A stretch of DNA of 64,000 nucleotides, from NCBI GenBank assembly GCA_916613615.1, contig OU744727.1:4246593-4310592 (forward strand). The letters are read 5' to 3'. The notes beneath the pieces were generated by a model. The model had not been told where the DNA came from and did not search any database. It saw only the letters and a list, made by a program, of their open reading frames with translations. The translations under genes and the position numbers were made by a program. This DNA comes from Steromphala cineraria. Its lineage: Eukaryota; Mollusca; Gastropoda; Trochida; Trochidae. Shown here one piece after another: positions 13,015-26,723 of this stretch (its first letter is position 1; every line of letters begins with the position of its first letter).

Positions 13015-13200
13015 TGAGTGGCATTCTAGAAGTTGAATTTCATATGAGGACAATATTTATGGATGACAACTTCTTTATTCATAGGGCATTTTAGAAGTTG
13101 AAAGTCAAATAAGGACAATATGAATGGATTATTTATTCATATTCTTTATTCTGTGAATAAAGAAGTTGTCATCCATAAATATTGTCCTTAAATGAACGTT
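13015..13200. mobile_element. Foldback repeat related to the 6.3-kb element
   Basis: GGACAATATTTATGGATGAC, continuing through AACTTCTTTATTC (13048-13084), is inverted at 13151-13189 with at most one mismatch, so the two arms are about 37 bp. Between the arms is GGCATTTTAGAAGTTG, also seen at about 13020, at about 6485 (inverted) and at about 21250. The words ATGGATG-ACAACTTCTTTATT are shared with 6305-6326. This looks like the tail-to-tail arrangement of a Penelope-like or foldback element remnant. Confidence 0.5.
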
Positions 13201-14819
13201 AGCATCTAGCGTCAATCAAGAAGGACACCACTTTCTAAACTCTTTCATACAGTTATTCTGAATATAATTTAAGCTTTAAAATGAAATTAAGATCATTAAG
13301 AATTATATTTAAATACATTTGCTTAACTATGGTGGATTTGCTTTGGGAATAAAATAATAAATGAGTTAAAAGTGAATCAGTGTGCAGTGAGGGTGTCCGT
13401 CTACAAAATATATGATCCGTAGTGGTACACAACAACAAAACTCTTCAACATTACGAACTACGTAAACGTGGGTCAGTGAAGGCGACGTTGTGGACGATGT
13501 CATGACGAATGGAATAACCTGCATCGAGTATTATTGTGTTAGCGATGTAGCAACAACTCGAGCCGGCTGAACAACCACATGTTTGTCAGGACCGACTCGC
13601 GGGAGGTGACGACTGAACTACATGTGCTCTGAGTCAAATATCGGCGGTGACAGTTCCTTTCATTTCTGTAATAGTATGTTTATCGCAATGGAAACATACA
13701 AATAAGCTATTTCAAATATTTTAACCGGCAATTCTTCATTTGGGAAAAATGCACTCGCTAGTTGACTTAGTCAAATGAATAAAAAAGTATTTTGTCTGCT
13801 TGCATTCCTGAGTGTTTTTTTGTCTTCAAGCATAATCAATCAACGTACAATCAGTCATATTGCTAAGAGAGGACACTCTCCGATGTTCTGTTAGCGAGAG
13901 ATGAAGAATAATAGACATATTTAAGATCTTGTGTACATTACGTAACATTCAAATATATGCCTCATTAAATAAAGATTATTCAACTAGAAAACGAAGGAGA
14001 AACCAGCAATAGAGTCTGGGCTGGTTCCTGAAATTTCAGATATCTTAAATGTACTTCAATCCATTTTGATAAAAAATGTTTCATTTTGCTGCCGTTTCTA
14101 CGGACATATGATTGCCCTAATGCAAAGATTCAGTCTCGGAGAGAAATATTCCTAACAATGATTTTATCGAATGGAGAAAGGGGATTTCAGTTATGCATAC
14201 CTTGATTTTGAGGTTTGGCTTGTGAGCATCATTTGAGTGAGACAATCGTTACGTTAGTCATTATTTCAACATTTGTCTGATGCGGTCCTAATTGGCATCA
14301 GTCCCTGTTAAAATGGACACCTGTTTTTTACTTCCTAGTTCTTTGATGTCTCATGACAAATAGAATACTGCTATTATATATATATGCATGTACTCATCTG
14401 CCCACTGGCAGATTTGGTAAATTTGTCAAATTCTCCATAATGGGCAAAGATCGACAGATATAGAAAGCAAGACATTTTCGTGGCTTAAATCTGGAGATAT
14501 TTCGCATCAAGTTGGTAATTCGTTGATAATTCGTCAAGGCGCTTGAGACTTGTGCTGAGCTCAGCAAATACTACTAATATTCCAACACGAATGCAGCTTT
14601 TCTCCGACATAGCTCAAGCATACTTCCAGTTTGCACCAAACGAACCTTATGCACCGAATGTACCCACATTCAATAAATAAGGGTTGGTGGAAATAAAGAT
14701 ATATACCTTTAACCTTTATATTGTCACTGTACTAAATCTGATTTAATTAAATATTTAAGTTTCTGTCATAGTCACTTACGCCATTGACATTCTCTATGTG
14801 ACTTTAAACGTTTTTGGAA

Positions 14820-14865
14820 TAGCTAAGACTGTGAAGGTCGATCCCTCTACCAACTGGGCTACATG
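14820..14865 (-). repeat. tRNA-like A-box fragment (possible SINE head remnant)
   Basis: Read on the minus strand, GCATGTAGCCCAGTTGGTAG followed by AGGGATCGACC closely resembles the D-arm/A-box half of a tRNA. No B-box follows at the right distance and no cloverleaf can be drawn. A SINE or tRNA fragment is likelier than a working tRNA gene. Confidence 0.35.
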
Positions 14866-17800
14866 CTTAATAGGGATGCTCAGGGGTTAATCATGCTTAA
14901 TGCACAATTCACAATTCTGGTGACATTAACATAAGTTTCAATATTTTGATTTCTGACACATAAACTTTGCAAATCAAAATAATGTCCAAATTGTTCTTTT
15001 CAACATTTTTAAAATGTTAATTACTCAGCGAAAAGAAACATGATGAATAAGACAATAATAAATCAAATTCCATCAGATCATTATTAAATAGAACTTTGCA
15101 TATTTGTCAACATCTAATATATTAGGGCGATTTATTCACAATGGGTATACAATCTTTATAATAACAATAACTTGTATTTTATTTGTAAAAACATTTTACT
15201 CTTTTCATTCAATATCACTATTGAGTGTAAAATGTTTGTTAATAGATATGTATCATCTTATCAATTTCAAATAGAAAAAAAAATTAGGTTAAGAATCAGA
15301 TTTCACATAAGATAAGTTGTGCCAATGAGGTTTATGAACTGAACTGACATTTATAACTGGTGGATGAAGAGTCCAAATATCAAATATGCATGGAAATGTG
15401 ATAGTTCTTGTAATCAATTCCTTGTAAACTTATCCCCTTTTATGTTAGATTTGATCTCAATATATAAGCTTAAGTGAATGGAAAGAGGACAGGAAGCGTT
15501 GGTTTTCTAGAAATAGAATAATTGAAAGTATGACCTTTCAATTTTATGTATTTTATTGCGAAATCTTCTGAAGATAGAAATGACATTTTCAGTTATTGCA
15601 TTTAGGGTAAATCTGTCATCAGAGTAGAACTTTCACATTTTAGATGTTGTTTATACGACAATTTATGTAGGGTTTCTAACTTCATGCATGAGTTCATTAT
15701 TCAAGTAAAATGAGTTTCCAGTGCCATAAGAAAGTTGGAAACAAGATATTTCACTTCTCTATTAAAGCATCTCTGTGTAATCCATCGTAAGATTAGCTGA
15801 TTCCAAAATAAGCCAAGAACCAATTTCCATTCCGTAGGATATTTTTAAACAAACAAAAAAATACATCAATTTCAATGACAGCGTCTTTTCAACCACATTT
15901 AATTACTCCAATTATAGATCGGCTCCTCCATTAAATCCTTTTGAATATGTTGTTCAAATGTTGGCACCCTTCACTAGAAGACATCTCTGCAGTATCAGGT
16001 ATTTTACATCATTAAATTGGACTCCGTAATTAACTGCATGAGACGTGATCGATGCTCCATCCATTACGTGCTTTTCCTCACGCAACCATTGGTCGACTAG
16101 GTCTGGCACCGTTGCAGGCAGGCTGTTGTCATAGCTGCCATTGGCACCGAGTCGCAGAGTAGAATGGTAACATAGACGCTCATCAATGATTCATGTCACA
16201 CGGCAACGACCGCAGACAGGAATTGTCTACTATAGACGTAAACAGAACTTGTTTGTTAAAAAGGAACTCCTTTGAAATTTCTCGACTTAGTTAAGAAATA
16301 ATTTATAGATGGAAATGCAATAATTTATTATTAGCGCAGAAGAAATTGTCTTGGCTTGTACCTGCTCCCACGCGCCTTATCGTGATGCAGGGAATTAAGT
16401 TCATTGACAGGGAAGACGTCTTGAAAGATAGAGGGCGCCCTGAGGAAATAGTTTTTGATTTCACAAAATTGCTTTTTAATACAAGACGACTTGATATAGT
16501 AGCGGGAAAAGACTGCGACTGCAAGCAGAGTGGTTCGATAATTTGACGTTTTTGAAAATCTAAAACACGCATACCATTCATTTGAGAGGTTTTTATCATT
16601 ATTAATTTTCCAAAAACATCTTTGACCTTTGGAGAACACATATCTTCAATGCTAACAAACTCGGTATTCGAATATTGTTTCATTAATTCAATTATTGATT
16701 ATTGGTATTGTTGTAACTCTTGATGCTGTTGTTACAGTAAAGAAAACACTGTTGCTTTAGTAGTTTGTGTTGCTCGTAGTTGTTGCCGCTGCTGACGCTG
16801 CTAATGCTATTTGTAAGCACTTTTTTTCAGCTTTATGTTTTACTGTGCAATATTTTGGTATTTAAGACAAACAACACTTTATTGTTTCTTTTTACAGTAA
16901 AAGAAAAAGAGACAAAACACTTTGTTTTTTTGCAAGCTTTTTTTTTTGAAGATGGTTTAGAGAAGTTCTTCGACAACCAATCAATTCAACTGTAATTACA
17001 TATGCCTTCGCTGGAATAAACCTCTCTCAAATGTCGATACTGGAAAGTCTTCGGATTCACAATTTACGCTGATTAAAAATATCAGACCAAATATGTATCA
17101 GATAGCTATTCATCTTACATGCATATATGTTTTATGAAATCTGATGACATATATTGATTTAGTAAGACTATATTTCACCCGCTGTGACACTCACAAACCA
17201 ATATTGATCGAATTGCGACATGGTTTCCTAATTAAAATACTTTCAACCTCGCATCGACTCGGAGATATTGCAGTGGTGTATATTTACCTACGTAACAATA
17301 TCGACGTATTTCAGGCTTGGATAGTTACTGTAGTGGCATCACTTAGATCTTACTTAAGCCCAAGGGTAAACTACAGGATGGCCGTTAAGGGATTATTTTC
17401 TCAGTAAGAGGACGGTTCCAATGGACCAAGGACTATCTATTATCTTTGAGTGGCGGAGTAATACCTATAATCTACCCGAGTTACCTCCCTTGAAGCAACC
17501 CGTTGCCGCTAGGTGTCAGGTTGAGTAGACTGGGCTGTTTGACGTTGGTTAGGAAGTTCAACTACCTAGTAAAATTTACTGCAGTTGTCATTACGCTAAG
17601 ATGGACACCTATAGATTTTTATATTAACTTGCAGAACCGTGCATATTGTTACGTAGAAGTATTTCGTTTCATTTATCGGATGATTGCCTCTACGTAATCG
17701 ACGCTTCCTATTGTATCGATTAGTCTTTCTGGATATCCACCTGGATTGAAATGACGGTAGTTTTAAATGTAATGATTCAAGGAGCATTGCGCCTTGAACA

Positions 17801-17986
17801 ATAATTGTATATCGTCGTATCATAGCAAAACTGGAGACATTGTTTATCTTGTGAAATTCAAATATGTGATAATACATATTTCAAAGCATTTTATAATGAA
17901 TATTTTTACATTCTACTTATGTGGTATACAACATCGCCTTCGATCATCAAAGTGAATAATGCCCTGATCGTTTCGTTATCTTGTAG

Positions 17987-18109
17987 CTCAGAGCCCCCTT
18001 CACAAAGCACTAAGGTGATCTCAAGTCACTAAGGTAACCATAGTGCCATGTTATAAAATGGGAGTTAAGGTCAATGTAAGTAAAGGTTCCTTTGTGAAAG
18101 GAGACTGAG
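17987..18109. mobile_element. Short MITE-like inverted-repeat element (family 3)
   Basis: About 123 bp. The left end is CTCAGAGCCCCCTTCACAAA. The right end reads in reverse complement CTCAGTCTCCTTTCACAAAG, so the first 20 bp match with a few differences. An internal repeat CACTAAGGT occurs twice. The element is non-coding and its family is not assigned. Confidence 0.5.
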
Positions 18110-20999
18110 GTCATTGACAGATAAGGCATTAATGATTAAAACTAAAAATATTCATGCCAGTTTAAGTAATATCAAAGATCTTTTAAAAAAACGTCAACGC
18201 ACTTACATGATAGCTGTATTATATTTTCAATCCAGCAATTATGACTTTCCAAAGTTAAAAACCAAGTAACCTTAGTAGAATATAAACATAACCGATGTCG
18301 TTCAGATAAGTTTACTGATGCATAAGTATCAGATTTCAAGATATAGCAATTCAGAATCTATTAAATATACCTAGAAAGACTCCAAAACGCCCTGCGAGAT
18401 TACCTTCCATCTGTTCGTCAATCAATGAATGCTGAGCATGTTTCAAAGTGGTTTTTAAGTGGATTGGAATTTAGGTTTCATATATGTTGGTCAATTGAAA
18501 TATGAAATATACATTCTTTAACCTCTTGCCGTGATCTACAATGTTCATCCTTAAATAATTTAGATACAAATTCTAGAACTAGAAAAAAATTACCATTTTA
18601 CAAACTGCATTTCAAATAACCAGCATAAGAAAAACAGAAATCTAAAGAGTCAAGCGGTATGACCACATAAAGTAATATTTTGTATACCTTTTTCAAAGTT
18701 CATAGAAATCTCCAAGAGGTAATCAATTTCATGTAACAAAACAAGATTCTTTAAAACCACCTTATTAGCTTGTCTCGTTATTTCAGGCTCTGCGGTGGAT
18801 GGTATGAATGTACTACCAATTGCAATTTGTTATCCAACAATAAAACAACAAGTCGTTGTGATAAAAACACCGCTCCTCCATTAGATTAGATCACGTTGTC
18901 ATGGTTACGCGTATTTTATGTCAAAACACAATTAGCGGATGATAGTAGTTTTAAGCATCTGCAAATTATAACATGCGGATTGATGATAAATACAGCTGTA
19001 TTGCGTTACTTGTAAATTGCAAAGAAAACATTCCGTCTTTATTCAGACTATTGAATAACCGAAATGAAACCTCCATTGTATTGATGTTACCGCTCTCCGT
19101 TGAACCTGGATTGATTGTTCCGTGGTTCGCATCTCAATAAGAAGAACTTTATATGTGTCACTGACCTACCCCTGTACATCATTCGTTTGCATTGAATACA
19201 TCAGCTCTGGAGGGGAATCCAGACGTACTTTGCAAAGGTAGTCAGTTAGTTTGAGTAATGATGTATTGATGCAGGCACCATCGGTTCTTCTCTCTGTCCA
19301 ATGGGTGGAATCTATCTGTAAAGTTCAATTTATACACCGCGAAGTTGTTTTAATTGATAATGGTGATGATACAGATCAGCCTATAACGAACGCTTACTGC
19401 AATCGAGTCTGTCATCCAGACCCTTAAGCAAACATATTCAATTGACAACCAACCAAGTCTACTAAAGTATAGCTTCATCAAGTCTTGATTACTCAGCTTA
19501 GCTTTTCTAAAGCTAAAGCATCTTCTGGGCTTCATTTTGTTGTATATTGAAAAAAAAAACCCAAAAACTTCTGAGACTAAATGTTTGTCTAACTGTAATA
19601 ATGAATGAGTCTGGTGATTGAGGGGAGGTATCTAACCCTTCGCAAAATTAGCTTTACTTAGTGACCTTAGAGGTGTAATCACCAGCTGAACCCTCGGTCA
19701 CCTTCATTGATGTCGATCTCATTCCACATGGACTCTCGCTTTGTTTCCAAATAGAGAATCGAAACCCTAACCATTATGTGTTTTGAAATAATGTATTGCC
19801 TTGAATTACATGTGCTGTTGTTAAAATATATTGAAGTGTTTCATAAAGAATCCAAACAAACAAAAGTCGATAAAAATTTAAACTACACACGATGTTTTGT
19901 TGTCGAAACTTCAGAGTAGTATTTGTCATCTCGAAACAAGTAAGTGAGTGAGTTATTGTTTAGCTCCGCTTTGGCAATATTTTAACCATTAGCGGCGGCT
20001 CAAAACAAGTTATGCTTATCAGAATATCATGTTTTTTCTTATTAGGGCTTATGAAAATATCCCTATAACTTCATTCATAGGAATTCTTTGATTTGTCGCC
20101 ATAACAACCAATTACTAACTTAATGACGGATTTGTACAGTGATTAATCAACGCATGAAAATGCTTGTTCAAACCGCCACCGCCAAGGGCGAGATTTGTAT
20201 AAAGAACTACCGTGAAACGAATTGTTCAAGAGAAAACATCTCCGAGGTTTTTATACGCGGTGAAATTGATAGCATCAGTTGGAGCTTGTTGTCATTGTTG
20301 ATAATTGTTTATGCCTCGGGTAGACAAACAACTCAACTATTTAGTGTCAGTTAAGGCGTTACAGAAACTGTTAATGCCATATGAACAAAATACGATTTAA
20401 AAAAAAAGGATTACCAATGTCATGATGTTTTTGACATTAAGACCAATATTTTTTATGTCCTTTTGTTATACAAGGGATGTTTGATATCAAAGAAGGATGA
20501 GTTACTAGTATTCTGTTTTGATAAGTTGTCAGTCATTGTATTGCATGATTGTTTGTGAATATCTTTCAAAACTTCGTAGATACAATACAATATCTTGTTT
20601 CATCGTGAATAATGGTACGTATATATGTTTTCAAACTTAATGTCTCTTCAAAGATAAGTCAGGACTTCCTCACTTAAAGTTGTTTAACAATGTTATTAAC
20701 AAACAGATAAATTCGTTATCATTTTAAGCTGAAAAAAGAGTCTCTATATTTTGGTTGAGTAAGCTAAACATGAAAAAATTTAAAATAGCTCAGTAACTGA
20801 AAATCAAAGGTAATAAAGATGCGCTGAAGGTTCACATTGGCTTGAAGAAGATCTTCCAACATTGACTACAAAAAAGATAGATGGAACGTGGTAGAGATAC
20901 TTAAGCCTCAATGCAAATCAAGGAAAACGTGAATTTCCACTTCTTCGATAATCAAAGATCAATGGAGTTTACTTTCTTATGTGAGGGCTGAAGGCACTA

Positions 21000-21490
21000 T
21001 CAACAATCTCTACAGAAACCTTCATGAAAACATGGCGACCTATTAAGTCTATGTAACCCCAGTCCCGATATCTTGACTGCCTATTGCTGTGTTGACAGAT
21101 CAGATATCATAATATATAGAGTTCTTTGTTCTGATAAAACAGAATACATTCATCACCATAACCTCTCTCAACCGAACACTAGTATCGAGTGTAGGAAACC
21201 CTATCCCTGATAACTTGACTGCTTAATTTATTGCTTAAGTTGTTTGAGAGGCATTTTAGAAGTTGGAGTATCAAGAAGACACTCCTTGTCTTCCTGCTTA
21301 TTGCTTTGTTGGCGAATCAGAAATCAAGACATTTAAAGTTCTGTATTCTGATAAAACAATAAACGCATCACCCCAACCCCTCTTCAGCACCCTCATGACT
21401 ACAAGGAAACATGGCGACCTGTATGGAGTCTATGGAAGCTCAGCCGAGATAACTGGATTGCCTGTTGCCGTGTTGACAGATCGCGGCTCT
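21000..21490. repeat. Diverged tandem repeat, about 2-3 units of about 190-260 bp
   Basis: Shared words recur in the same order: AACATGGCGACCT (21030 and 21408), TGCCTATTGCTGTGTTGACAG against TGCCTGTTGCCGTGTTGACAG, and TTCTGATAAAACA followed by CATCACC (21130 and 21350). The open frame over 21263-21520 lies inside this repeat and is not treated as a gene. Confidence 0.55.
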
Positions 21491-24021
21491 GCTGTGCTAG
21501 GTGTCGTTACATTGCATTAGTTAGGGTCATAGATTCTCCATCCATCACTGTGTCCCGAGCTCATACCCCGCCATCAAGTTCTGCTAATGCCTTGCCACTG
21601 AACTGAAAACGCATTCACCTTTGTGAGATAACATTAATGAGAAGGAGTCGATGTCACATTTCAATTACTTTCACTACATTTTGAATCTTAAAAAAATGCA
21701 AGAGTCGTCTTCTCTATCCAAAAAGGCATTCAATGTCAGTATTTGCTTAAATCAATACTGAGACGTGATTTTGAGTACATTACCGTTTATAACGTATGAT
21801 GGAATAAATGGAGGCTGTGGTATAACTCATTTTATTCCCCAGGGTCCAATATCGGCATCAAATAAGTTCGTTATAGCAGTATTTAGTTACAAGTCGCTGA
21901 GTAAAGATCTATTGTGCCGTATTATTGTCAATGTGATTCGATAGAAGAGACATATCTGAGCTATGATATCAATTTGTATTCTATTGGTCATCATTAGGAC
22001 TGAAAGATGGTTAGAGGTGGTTAGAGATTCTTTGTGGTTAGATGGCTGATTCTTGGCGGTTCCATGTCGCGATGATTAGTTTATTAGTCTGTTATCTTAA
22101 GAATTCTGCGGTTTTATTGATTAGGATGACATTTAAGTATTTTATGTTGATTTACAAGAAACTGAACTGTTTGAGGTAGAAGTTTATCAGAATGAGATTA
22201 TTTAATTATTGTTCATGCATCTCTCTCTCTATATATATAAGTTCATAGTGAAGCTTCAAGCTTGTATATGAAATAATAATTTGCCTTGTCGTTTATTTCA
22301 TTTTCATAGTGGCCTATTGGAACCAAATCTTGAAAGAACAAGACTTATATTGGTATAAAATGTTAAGAATGCTATTATGTCTTTTTATAAAAGAATATGG
22401 AAAATGAACGTGCAAATGATACATTATTCAATACGCATTTCTTGCTTCAAATGGTTGTTTTGGTGTGAAATTATTGCTTCCTTATTTTGAGGACACAAAA
22501 AGAAGCACCCTCTTAAGTGCCACTTAGAAAAATTATTTTATCTTTGCGTTAAACTTCTTACAAGGAGGGTCTTCCATTCTACAAACAAAGTCATTCTTTG
22601 TAATCAAAGTAAAAGTGTTTATGATGTTGTAACAGTTGTATCTCCTTAATTAACAACTTTCTCTTTCCGCACTCTATGTTGCCATTTATGACTTTCCTTT
22701 AATCCTGAACTATGGCTGTGTATGAAATAGAGGATTTTGATTAGCCTAAGTATTAGTTCAGCATGTCTCCACTCTACAAATGAAACTGAAAGACCCATTC
22801 TCTCTCCATAGAAGTAGCTAAAGTCATAAGATCCCGATCCAACTTCCGTTGTCATGCGAGCATTTCTTGGCCTAGAAAGGGAGACAAGTCTGTAGGAAAG
22901 GGATGTGAACTACCATGAAATTAAAAGAAAGAAGCATGTTTTTCATTATTGTTAATTTTTCGTAAACTGAATGTTAGTTTCAAATAGCATCTGGTAGTCG
23001 TTTGTCTGTTACCCAAGCTCCAGTAGACAAGCATCTTCTAACCTTGTTACTGCTCCTGGTTATGAGATCTTCCCTCAAATCAACCCCTCTCTGCCTAATC
23101 TAATCCCCTGTGCAGTGATCAGGAAAACCAACACGGCTTCAATTGACTTGAAAGAGACTCCTCTGGGAGGAAGCGAACGTGGATTTCAAGACATTTCTAA
23201 TTTAATTCATAAAGAAGTCATTGTTTTTCTATTGGGCTCTGTCCTTAATTGAATTAACATTGCTTGCCACCAATCTTCTCTTATGGCGATAAATGTTCTT
23301 GTAGTTTGTTTCAATCGATAGTCCATGTTCATATTTGTGGTTTTAGTTGCAGTTTCGTCTTCATATTTCAGTTAATTTTGCACATTTCAGAGGACGATGT
23401 GTATCATTTGCTTAGAGAAGAACTATATGTAGTAACGATGTTAACCATAACTTTATTTCATTTCCAATCAACTGCAACAAAGGGTTTCTATAAATTTAAA
23501 ATCATGAAAACAAGATGGTCTTTAAGTATGTCAATGCCACCTTTGTCAATGAGAAATGTCAGTGTAGTCCACGTTTGTATGATGTGTTCACCCGAGGAGT
23601 GATCTACCCAACACTGCTATCTTCGCTCTTCTGTGTTTGTATGAAACCTACCCTGTTACATGATACATGCCGACCTAATTCCCACGTTGAAGAGTGAATG
23701 GGCTTCTATAATTAAATCTACCCGTACATTACCGAGCAAGCACCTGCCCGTCACACTGATATATCCCAGCTAGAGGGGGATAAAGAAGGTGGTCTACAAG
23801 TGTTGGTATCACGTGTGTCATCTGCTCACCTATCCGTGTACTGATCGTATCTCTCTCCGTCTCTCTCCTTCATGAACTAGCTCCTTATATTGCAGGAGCA
23901 ACTTTAAGCCTTGATGACACTCGGTTACCGTCATGAGTCTGTAAAGCTAGAGTCTCATGCACTAGGACGGAACGTCTGTATATGCCTATGTCCTTATCAA
24001 AACTGATATGTAAACCGCTCA

Positions 24022-25433
24022 ACCATTCAATCAATCAATCAATCAATGTTTATTTCCTCAAAAACCACCCACGGTGGTGCAAGAGAATATACAAATAAGC
24101 AGTATATTATGTAAACAGACAAGAATGGTGATATCAACAACACAGCCTACTTCAATTTTTCATAGACAATACATAAATATTTTGATAGATTTTTCATTTC
24201 TGACAGTTTTTTGGTGCATAATAAGCTTTTATACTTATACATATTTGGCCATTTGTGATAGAATTCATTAATATAAAGACGTCGTTCTCTTTCAAAGGTT
24301 TTACATTTGAATAAATAGTGTATTTCATCTGCGACGGCTGGAGAATCGCACAGAGGGCAATATCTATCCTCGCGGGGTAAACCACGCCACCTGCCGGTTT
24401 CTACTAGAAAATTATGATTACATGTTCTTAATTTTAAAAGTGGGATATACAATGATTTTTGTAATAGTAAATATTGTTCGAAAGAAGGGGTATCTTTAAA
24501 TAGGGTATAATACATTCCTTTAGAGCTATTGAGAACAGAACTTCGCCAGGATTGATGGAAATGATCTCTCAATGTTATTTCAACTTGTAATGAAACCCAT
24601 TTAGGAGAATAATTGTATGGGTTTTTAAAAACATCACTCAGTCCGCATTTATTCAGTATATGCTCAACATTTTTAAGCCAAACATTTTCCTTACCGTTAT
24701 TAATTTTATCATACATCAAATGTTCCAATATGGTTTTAGATATTTTACAGGTTTCAGTGATAAGGGTATTGTGCCAAAACGTAATAGTCCTCTTCGCTAT
24801 TTTTATACTCAGTGGTTCTCTACCTAGCTCGCCGTAGACAAAGAAATTTGCTGTAGAATGTCTTAAGCCAGTTGACAGTTTTAAAAATTTAAGGTGAAGT
24901 TTTTCAACAATTTCAGTATTTTCGTAGCCCCAAAGTTCACAGCCATATAATAATACAGGTGCAATCATGACATCAAATGCTTTAAAGAGAGTGTCTAACG
25001 GTAAGTGATTATTCTTTTCTCTAAGTAGGAGACAAAACATAGCTTTAGATGCATTATGCGTCAACTGTTTAATGGCAAAATTTTATTTTCTGTTACGGTG
25101 TACGGATATACCAAGGTAAGTATAAAAATCTTGGAAACCAATTTCTTGATCACCTAATACAAAACGTGTTTTATACTTATTAACAGGTCCACCTCCGAAT
25201 ACTATTACCTTGGTTTTTGAAATATTGACTTCCAACTTCCAGCTTTGACAGTATTCGCTAAATGCATCTAATGAGTGCTGCATGGAAACGGGATCATCCC
25301 CAAATAAAACAGTGTCATCTGCGTATAGCAATACTAGAACCTGTAACATGAAACTCATTTCATCATAATTACAATCAATTTGAGCTCCTTTGGAGCCTGC
25401 TTTGAAAAGGTGCGACTCTAGATCATTCACAAT
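24022..25433 (-). mobile_element. 5'-truncated non-LTR retrotransposon (LINE)
   Basis: The element lies on the minus strand. The reverse transcriptase C-terminal half is at 24147-25430. Its 3' end, at the low coordinates, is AATAAACATT followed by a (GATT)n tail seen on the + strand as (AATC)n at 24022-24048. The 5' part with endonuclease and RT N-terminus is missing, as expected after incomplete target-primed reverse transcription. The C-terminal CCHC motif and overall layout fit the Jockey/CR1-like group; the exact clade is not determined. Confidence 0.85.
24147..25430 (-). pseudogene. LINE reverse transcriptase C-terminal half, interrupted by one stop codon
   Basis: The frame starting near 25430 contains the RT catalytic motif Y-A-D-D (about 25325-25314), then WKLEVNISKTKVIVFGGG and YLGISVHRN, both typical of LINE RT palm/thumb. 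A TAA at 25085-25083 interrupts it just before NFAIKQLTHNASKAM, and the same frame continues for about 305 codons to 24147. The downstream part has the LLYGCELWGY segment. Near residues 236-254 it has a Cys-rich C-x2-C-x9-H-x4-C motif, common at the C-terminus of Jockey-group ORF2 proteins. Upstream of 25430 a TGA closes the frame and RT motifs 1-4 are absent. The copy is dead, but only one nonsense change breaks the surviving part, so it is fairly young. Confidence 0.85.
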
Positions 25434-25724
25434 TCACATTAACTGGTCGAAGTGTGACTCAAAGCTTCATCGTCGTGGTAATCAAAGATTTACGACAAAA
25501 CGAAATGAATTTTACGAACCTTTTTAGAAAGCATTGTTGTATAGTGAACTTATTTGTAAAATGTTATGTGTACCATGCCATAGGGCTGTTATAAAGAGGA
25601 AATAAGTCAATATGTCATTATTCATAATAAGTAGGCGTCAAACATCCAAAACATCGCCTAAGAGGATCAAGGACGTTGTATATCCATTAAAATAGTCTTC
25701 ATTTTACAATGTGATAGTATTTTA

Positions 25725-26342
25725 TGAGTCAGCAAGTAAGTATACAAACCAGGTGTAATTATATACACTATCTAGTTTACTATAGCTTTACAGGACTGAC
25801 TCACAACCTGAAAGTCAGTCACCAAGCACTGACCCATGTAGCAGTATGTCACTCACCAGTAGATTCTACACCAGTGGATTCTACATACACTCACACTTCC
25901 ATCTCGGCGTGGTCGTACATCACTATTTTAGGACGATGTAATGTTTATCTTTAATTAAAAGCATTCACAAATAATACCATTTCGTTTTGTTACAAAGCTA
26001 TTGTTTGATAAATCACTTATGTAAGTTTGTGTTGACATTTTGCAATGAAAACGATAACGATTCTTAACAAAACTCAATTAAACTACATGTTCGTAAATTC
26101 GCTTTTCAAACACGTCACATTATATCAAAGTGTGGATGTAAGGGTGTGAGTCAATTTCTAATATACGAGGGTAGTGCGATTCTGAGAGGTCAGTTAGGGA
26201 TGCATATTCGCGACTCAACTAATTGTGGGGGTCAGTATTGCCATAGGGGAGGGGGAGGGGGGAAGGAAGGTGCGGTATCCTCCCTGACTCACACACAAGC
26301 CTGGGGGTCAGCGTTTCGATGAGGGATTCACCTCGTGACTCA
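25725..26342. promoter_or_regulatory. Cluster of five AP-1-type TGASTCA sites
   Basis: Exact TGAGTCA or TGACTCA occurs at 25725-25731, 25797-25803, 26147-26153, 26285-26291 and 26336-26342. By chance this 7-mer pair is expected about once per 8 kb, so five in 618 bp is notable. A G-rich run (GGGGAGGGGGAGGGGGG, about 26247-26263) lies among them. This could be an intronic enhancer, but nothing else proves function. Confidence 0.4.
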
Positions 26343-26723
26343 CACGGGTTCTACACCTATCTCTAAGCATAAACTTGATTTTGTATGTAAATGACCTAAA
26401 TAGAGATTATGACCTGAGAAAGAGTGTAATATGACTTTTAACGGAACACGTGCGACTTTGTGTATAACCTAAGGGAGAGCGAGGGTTATATTTTAAAAAA
26501 TTGCACGAGTTTCGTAAAAGTCACTTCCAAGTGTATTAAGTTCTTTATTACCGATTTGTCTCAATTGAATATTATGGGAATATCCCGAAAGTGGCCTGCT
26601 TCCCTCATGACGGCTCGCTACAATGACGTTTAAATAATTGTTGCTTGGTGAAAGTTATATGTGCACATGTGCTCATATTGAAAATGTGTCACCTCTTATG
26701 TTTCACCTTGTGGGTAATAATAC

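Noticed and set aside
21263..21520. 85-codon frame with fairly balanced residues
   Set aside because: It lies in a diverged tandem repeat whose other unit has stops in the same frame.
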